This document shows, one piece after another, positions 58,625 through 64,000 of a stretch of 64,000 bases of DNA (positions within the stretch are counted from its first letter, which is position 1; every line of letters begins with the position of its first letter). Source of the DNA: Citrus sinensis (lineage: Eukaryota; Streptophyta; Magnoliopsida; Sapindales; Rutaceae); assembly GCF_022201045.2 (NCBI RefSeq), contig NC_068563.1:21983001-22047000 (forward strand). The letters run 5' to 3'. The notes under the pieces were generated by a model. The model had not been told where the DNA came from. It was given only the letters and a program-made list of their open reading frames with translations, and made no database searches. Position numbers and translations under genes: made by a program.

Positions 58625-61258
58625 ATGGAAAAGGACATCGAAGTTGAAGAGTTGGAGAAAATTGAGGAGGACGATGAGCCAATAATTGGGATGTCATTCG
58701 ATAGTGATGCTGATTTGTTTATTTACTTCAAAGAGTACGGTAAAAGAAAAGGGTTTCCGGTTTTGAGGAGAACTAGTAGAAAGGATAGTGATGGGATTCT
58801 TAGAAATGTGACTTTTGCTTGTGGGAGAAGTGGTGAGACAAGAAGCAAATCTGTGAATATTTTAAAGCCCCAACCTAATGCAAAAACAAGCTGCAATGCT
58901 AGATTGGGAGCTGGTTTAGGGGATGATGGAAAGTGGACAATTCGAAACTTAAATCTTGAACGCAACCATGTGCTGTTCACTCCAACCAAATCCAAGTATT
59001 TTCGGTGCAATCGTAGCCTCAATACATATGTAAAAAAAAAGCTTGATGTAAATGATCGAGCATGAATCAGATTGTGTAAAAATTATCAATCACTTGTTAT
59101 TGAGGCTGGCGGTCATGAAAATGTGACATTCATAGAAAGAGATTGTAGAAATCATCTTCAGAAATAAAGAAGATTACGTCTTGGAAATGGAGATGCTGCT
59201 GCTCTTCAAAACTATTTTATGAAAGTGCAAGCAGAAGATAATATGTTTTACTTTAGTATGCAAGTAGATGATGAGGGACGATTAAAAAATATTTTTTGGG
59301 CCGAGCTAAGGAATAGGGAAGCGTACAAGGAGTTTGGAGACGTTGTTACATTTGACAACACGTATCTTACAAATAAGTATGACATGCCGTTCGCTCCATT
59401 TGTAGGAGTTAATCATCATGGGCATTCTATTTTGTTTGGGTGTGGATTGATTTCACACGAAGATATTGAGACATTCACGTGGTTATTTCGAACATGGCTA
59501 TCCTGCATGTCTAATTCAGCTCCCATTGGAATTATTACAGATCAAGACAGGGTAATGAAAGTTGCAATTCAGAATGTCTTCCCCAATACTCGACATCGGT
59601 GGTGTTTATGGCATATAATGAAGAAAATTCCAGAGAAGCTAGGGGGTCATAAAGAATATCGTGACATAAGTAATGTGTTGCATTGTGCTGTTTATGATTC
59701 TCAGAGTGCTGCGAAATTTGAGGAAACTTGGCACCACATGATTGTAGAATATGATTTGGGGGATAACGAATGGTTACGAGGCTTATATGATGAGAGGCAT
59801 CATTGGGTACCTTGTTATCTAAACAATACTTTTTGGGCAGGAATGTCATCTACTCAATGCAGTGAGAGCATGAATGCATTTTTTGATGGTTATGTTAACT
59901 CAAAGACTACTTTGAAGCAGTTTGTAGAGCAATACAATTGTGCGTTGAAGAATAAAGTTCAGAAGGAAGTTGAAGAAGATGTCAGGTGTCTTTCCCAACA
60001 AATGCCATGTGTAACATCTTATGCAATGGAGAGGCAAGTCCGAGATGTGTACACTATTTCAAAATTTCAAGAATTTCAGCAAGAATTGATTGGGAAAATG
60101 TATTGCGAATTTGTCAATTCTATGGGTTGTGAATATATAGTTAGAGAGGATGTCAAAGTTGGAGAAGGTAAAAAGAGAACCTTTTTTTAAGTATATTTAG
60201 AAAAAGAAAATGGTGAAATACGTTGCAGCTGCTCAAGGTTCCAGTTTAGAGGTATTCTTTGTAGGCATGTCGTTACAATCATGATCCGCAATGACATAAA
60301 AGTACTTCCAGAAAAGTATATTTTACGAAGATGGAGAAAAGATGTGTGGAGATGCCATAGTAGAGTGAAAACGAGTTATGAGCTGCATAGCTGCACAGAT
60401 GAGCAAAAATGATATGAGAAAATGTGTTCTACTTTCGCGGAGGTTGCAAATATGGCTGCACATGATATTGAAAGCTCTAATCTTGTTTTCAATTGGATTG
60501 AGAATGTATGGGACGATTTATCAAAGGCAATTCCTTGCGGAGATAACGAAGTAACTATTGTTACAGGCCAAGGAAGTTGTAGTGTGGAAGTAGAAACAGT
60601 TAGAGATCCAATAGCTCGGCGTCATAAAGGTCGGCCATCTGGTCAAAGAAAAAAATCTAATAAATTTTCAAAATCTAAAATGAATTCCTCACGTTCCAAT
60701 GCAAAGGTACTTTTAAAATGTATTTTCAATTTAATTAAAGTTAAATAATTTATGAGATAAATGATGTTCAAATGTACGTTTTGTGGACTTTGCAGGATGG
60801 ACAAGTGAACGAGCAAGTGCCGACTGTGATCCCAACACACGAGAACAATGTTGTTACGGTAGGTTTTATGGAATTCATATGCATGCCGTTGATTTTTATT
60901 ACTTAATTATAGACATTTTTCTAATATATTGTTGATCCTCTGTAGGCATTTCAAAATCCTAAAGGAAGTTGTGTTGATATGAATATGTACCCACATGGAG
61001 TTATGGACTATTGTAATGTAAGTTTTTCACAGTATATGTTATGATTTTTTTTTTATTATCGCTTCATTTAATTTATGTTTGTTTTAGGGTCTTATGAGCT
61101 TACATCATATGGTTGGGAATAATGTTTATCCAACACCTACACAAAATTCTTGCAAGGTAAGTGGTGATAAATTTAGTATTTATTCATCTTATCTACTTTA
61201 TTTTCTTTTATTATAGCAAAATATTTAATGTTTCGTTTAATAGGAACCACAATTCTAG
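58625..61258 (+). pseudogene. FAR1-type MULE transposase with four in-frame stops
   Basis: After an acceptor (attttgtag at about 58612) and ATG at 58625 the frame gives an acidic leader and a FAR1 domain (SFDSDADLFIYFKEYGKRKG ... NVTFACGRSG). The DDE core has VVTFDNTYLTNKYDMPF, IITDQDRVM and STQCSESMNAFF, and the SWIM finger is RCSCSRFQFRGILCRHV. Stops at 59063, 59164, 60188 and 60411 all lie in the same frame, and that frame remains readable between them to 60748 with no indel. Small downstream exons (60796-60858, 60946-61017, 61088-61156, 61244-61258) have clean splice sites and end EPQF*. Inactive as written, but structurally complete. Confidence 0.85.
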
Positions 61259-61559
61259 CCGCATGGACATTTTCAGCAGCTACTCTTTCAGCAAGATAGT
61301 GAATATGAAGTTGATAAGGAGTTTCGAAGTGATTTCGTAGAATAGCATTGTTATTGTTTTATTCTCATTAATATTCGGATACAAGCCCTTGGCTATGATA
61401 TGTGAGATTGTGGATTTCATACATGAATTTATTTTTGTAATAGTACATTTTTCCTTGAATGACATATCAGTGGTTTTTAACTATGTGATATTGGAATATT
61501 GGTGTACACTAGTTGGTTCTATGCATGATCCTTTATTAGATTTATATGCTGCAGCTGTG

Positions 61560-61860
61560 TTATTATTTGGCCGCATGCTATTGGAATGGTGAAGGGATAT
61601 GCTGCATGTGTTATTTTTTAATTATATGCTAGTGGAATGGTGGAGGGATATGCTGCATGTGTTATTCTTTAATTGTGTGATACTGGAATAGTGGAGGGAT
61701 ATATGATATTCTGTTATTTTTTAATTGTATGCTACTGGAATTGAGGGAGATGATGCAGATCTGTTATTCTTTAATTGTGTGCTACTGGAATGGTGGAGAG
61801 ATATATGATATTCTGATATTTTTTAATTGTATGCTACTGGAATGGTGGAGGGATAAATGA
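61560..61860. repeat. Minisatellite of about 60 bp units
   Basis: About five degenerate copies of a unit containing tgctactggaatggtggagg-gatat...tgttattttttaattgt lie just downstream of the transposase 3' end. Confidence 0.75.
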
Positions 61861-62139
61861 ATGTGTTTTTAATGTGCAGCAATTATCATAACTTACTGAA
61901 CTCTAGTTATGGGGATCAAATGACAGAAAGATGCAAATGATAAGGCAAATTAAAATGACAGCGAGAATCATAAGCATAATCTTCTCTGCCCTTTACAGAA
62001 ACAGTAACTTCCTTTGTAGATGCACATGGATGAACTCAGAAATATTAATTGCAAAGTTTATGTTACATTAGTTTTTGTTTACATCCATTGAAGCATTCAT
62101 GATACAATTCGCAAAAAAAAAAAGGAAGATAATAATACA

Positions 62140-62541
62140 TTAATTAATTACATAACTATATATAATACATATTAAAAGAGTTATCTTTATTTGTGGGATG
62201 TATGTTACAAGAACACTTGGTTGTCGTCTTCGTTGAAGTTCTTGCTCAAGCAATTGAAATTTAAAAGATAAGCATTCGATTTGATGGCCCAACTTGCGGA
62301 CTTCTGCTAACAATATGTCAATTTTATTCTGATTTATAATCCAATCTTCCATCCCTCTAAAACCATTACATTCACTGCTCTTCCAATCATCATCCCATTC
62401 AAAAGCCCCACATCCTTTGCACTTCCAAAACTTACGATTCGGATTTTCTTTTGTACGTGAAGTTCGCAAGACCTTATTGTTGTTGCAGCATTTATCACAA
62501 GCTTTCAGTTGTGTTTGAATTTCGTTTGTGCTTGAAGACAT
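62140..62541 (-). CDS. GRF zinc-finger, coiled-coil, membrane-anchored small protein
   Basis: 133 aa, unbroken, starting MSSSTNEIQTQLKACDKCC. Residues about 15-65 are a GRF-type zinc finger (CDKCC, NPNRKFWKCKGCGAFEWDDD). Residues about 80-110 form a probable coiled coil (IDILLAEVRKLGHQIECLSF, then KFQLLEQELQRRR). The tail has a short hydrophobic stretch (ITLLICIIYSYVIN). GRF fingers bind single-stranded nucleic acid or DNA-repair partners. Genes of this build are frequent next to plant FAR1-type MULEs; their job is not known. It reads toward the transposase, with a TATA box inside the right terminus. It is intact while the transposase is broken. Confidence 0.75.
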   Translation of the reverse strand: MSSSTNEIQTQLKACDKCCNNNKVLRTSRTKENPNRKFWKCKGCGAFEWDDDWKSSECNGFRGMEDWIINQNKIDILLAEVRKLGHQIECLSFKFQLLEQELQRRRQPSVLVTYIPQIKITLLICIIYSYVIN

Positions 62542-62834
62542 AATGACTGAACAAATTCTGTTCAATATACAAAATAACCCACAATTATTGTCAAGGTCAC
62601 AACACATAATGCATATAAACAGCATATACAACACAACCATGCACATTATATAAGTTTCCAGTATACAAGTTTCTTTTTAGGATTATCATCAGAACACAAC
62701 CATGCACACTATAGAACACACTGCAAATATAAATTTCTCAAATAATGAAAAGTCATAGGAGCAGTTGCTATATCATTTTGGATTATGTCAAAATATAGCA
62801 ACAATTTAATCTGAACTAGTATTTTAAAAACAAT

Positions 62835-62985
62835 GCCATCTCCTAAGACTATCGAAATGCCATCTCCAGCACAAGGCTATCTCCTAAGACTATCAAAATG
62901 CCATCTCCAGCACAAGACCATCTCCTAAGGCTATCAAAATCCCATCTCCAGCACAAGGCCATCTCTTAAGACTGTCGAAAATAAT
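62835..62985. repeat. 41 bp tandem repeat
   Basis: A partial copy and three copies of a unit built on ccatctccagcacaaggc and catctcctaagactatcaaa, upstream (5') of the GRF gene. Confidence 0.85.
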
Positions 62986-63190
62986 TGTCTCATTTGCTCA
63001 CAATATCAACTGGATTTTCAAAAATTCATAATCAACTCACGAAAATTTACCATTACCTATACAATTCGACTACAACATCAATCCAAGTGCAATTAAAACT
63101 GTCTCATTTGCTCACAATATCAACTGGATTTTCAAAAATTCATAATCAACTCACAGATATTTGGCATTACCTCTACAATTTGACTACGGC
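62986..63190. repeat. 114 bp tandem duplication
   Basis: tgtctcatttgctcacaata recurs at 62986 and 63100, followed by the same ctggattttcaaaaattcat and a similar 3' part. Confidence 0.85.
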
Positions 63191-63286
63191 AGCTAACAAC
63201 CACTGAAGCTGAGGGAGTAAAGTTGAAGCCAGCCGAGAGATGCAATCGACGATGAGAATGGAGGGGGATTCAACATCGAGAGAACA

Positions 63287-63520
63287 GAGACGACAGAGAA
63301 GAGAGAGAGCAGACCCACGGTGAGAGACCAACGTCGAGAGACCCATGGCTAGAGACCCACGACCAGAGACCAACGCCGAGCAGCACTGCCTGAGAAAGTT
63401 TGAGAATAGAGACGACAGAGAAGAGAGAGAGCAGACCCACGGTGAGAGACCAACGGCGAGAGACCCACAACCAGAGACCAACGTCGAGCACCACTACCTG
63501 AGAAAGTTTGAGAACGGAGA
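63287..63520. repeat. 122 bp purine-rich tandem duplication
   Basis: gacgacagagaagagagaga at 63289 and again at 63411, each followed by gcagacccacggtgagagac and cctgagaaagtttgagaa. Short frames over it only reflect the repeat. Confidence 0.85.
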
Positions 63521-63720
63521 TCAAAGAGAGACACGGCAAGAGAAACAATGAGATTTCTGTGAGAGCAAATGGAGAAAAGGTGTGTGTCGCGTGAGATCTA
63601 TTGCGCGTGTGTTGTGGTGGCTATGAGTGTATCACGTGAGTTGGCTCATTTTATACCATGCACAAAAAGCACCGTTCGGTGCTTATTGTGGTGCTTAATG
63701 TGGGAAGAGTCTCATTTTCC

Positions 63721-63729
63721 TTTAAACAA
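63721..63729. repeat. Target-site duplication of the 6.2 kb MULE, right copy
   Basis: TTTAAACAA, identical to 57531-57539. Confidence 0.85.
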
Positions 63730-64000
63730 ACAATAATTTACTTTGAAGTACATGTGGTTTACTTAAAAAGCAAAAATATAACTAATTTATACAATCAATC
63801 AATCAATTAAGTCCTTACAAATTTTCCTTTTTCTTCACTTAGGTCCTTACGTCGCGAGGGTATAATTGTCGTAATTCACAGTTCAAAATTTAAAATGGAC
63901 AATATAACACGAGACGTGGCCTTGGCCTTGGATCGATTGATTAAACTAAGGTTAAGAACAAACCCTAGTTAAAACTAACTAGAGTTAAATATCTACTGTA
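63730..64000. other. Flanking sequence, no gene seen
   Basis: AT-rich. No frame, repeat or RNA signal is recognised to the window end. Confidence 0.4.

Larger units (their letters stand above)
57540..63720. mobile_element. Complete Mutator-like element (6.18 kb) with FAR1-type transposase
   Basis: The terminal inverted repeats align base for base from the outermost position. The best part is cccaca-taagcaccacaata followed by agcaccgaacggtgc and ttttgtg, on the left at 57556-57598 and inverted at 63662-63704. Each contains a 14 bp hairpin (gcaccgaacggtgc). A perfect 9 bp target duplication flanks the unit. Transposase reads right and a GRF zinc-finger gene reads left, a MuDR-like convergent layout. 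TATA boxes (57605-57612 plus, 63649-63655 minus) sit just inside both ends. Confidence 0.92.

Noticed and set aside
62835-63190. CRISPR-like repeat array
   Set aside because: Units are directly contiguous without spacers and lie in a plant transposon; it is a minisatellite.
63270-63551. Several overlapping frames in the right end of the 6.2 kb MULE
   Set aside because: They come from the 122 bp purine-rich duplication read in different frames.

Overview
This is a gene-poor, AT-rich stretch of a flowering-plant (eudicot) nuclear genome. Evidence for this is the intron-split plant genes, a tRNA-derived SINE, several Mutator-like elements (MULEs) and many long-arm foldback elements. Conserved host genes match relatives of the Arabidopsis At3g046xx neighbourhood: an FLK-type KH protein, an Alba protein, and remnants of an At3g04650-like FAD oxidoreductase. 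The FLK and Alba pair looks like conserved synteny. A woody rosid such as Citrus would fit, but this is inference only.

Layout. 0-7.2 kb is a graveyard of gene pieces: a 3-ketoacyl-CoA synthase fragment, a SINE with its target duplication, a cation-efflux (MTP) pseudogene with its middle deleted, an LRAT/NC-domain gene with a frame break, and a lone ABC1-kinase exon. 7.4-14.9 kb holds two duplicated, scrambled blocks of FAD-oxidoreductase exons and a broken HSP20-like copy. 9.5-20.8 kb is crowded with palindromic elements, including a ~1.5 kb foldback whose left arm carries a 1,970 bp MULE with a perfect 9 bp target duplication. 21.2-22.0 kb is an intact intronless gene with two tandem HSP20-like domains. 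23.1-29.5 kb is the FLK-like gene (minus strand).

29.75-53.13 kb is the main feature: a 23.4 kb MULE with matching terminal inverted repeats and an 11 bp direct target duplication. It sits about 250 bp upstream of the FLK leader and separates FLK from Alba. Its cargo is a Ulp1-like protease gene (catalytic Cys lost), a FAR1-type transposase, an intact zinc-knuckle accessory gene, a small GRF zinc-finger membrane protein, and a second, MuDR-type transposase. 54.1-56.1 kb is the five-exon Alba gene.

57.54-63.72 kb is a second complete MULE (6.18 kb, perfect 9 bp target duplication). It has mirrored TATA boxes next to its termini, an unrecognised three-exon small gene, a FAR1-type transposase with four in-frame stops and no frameshift, an intact GRF zinc-finger membrane gene on the opposite strand, and several minisatellites. 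Across both MULEs the broken genes are damaged almost only by in-frame stop codons.
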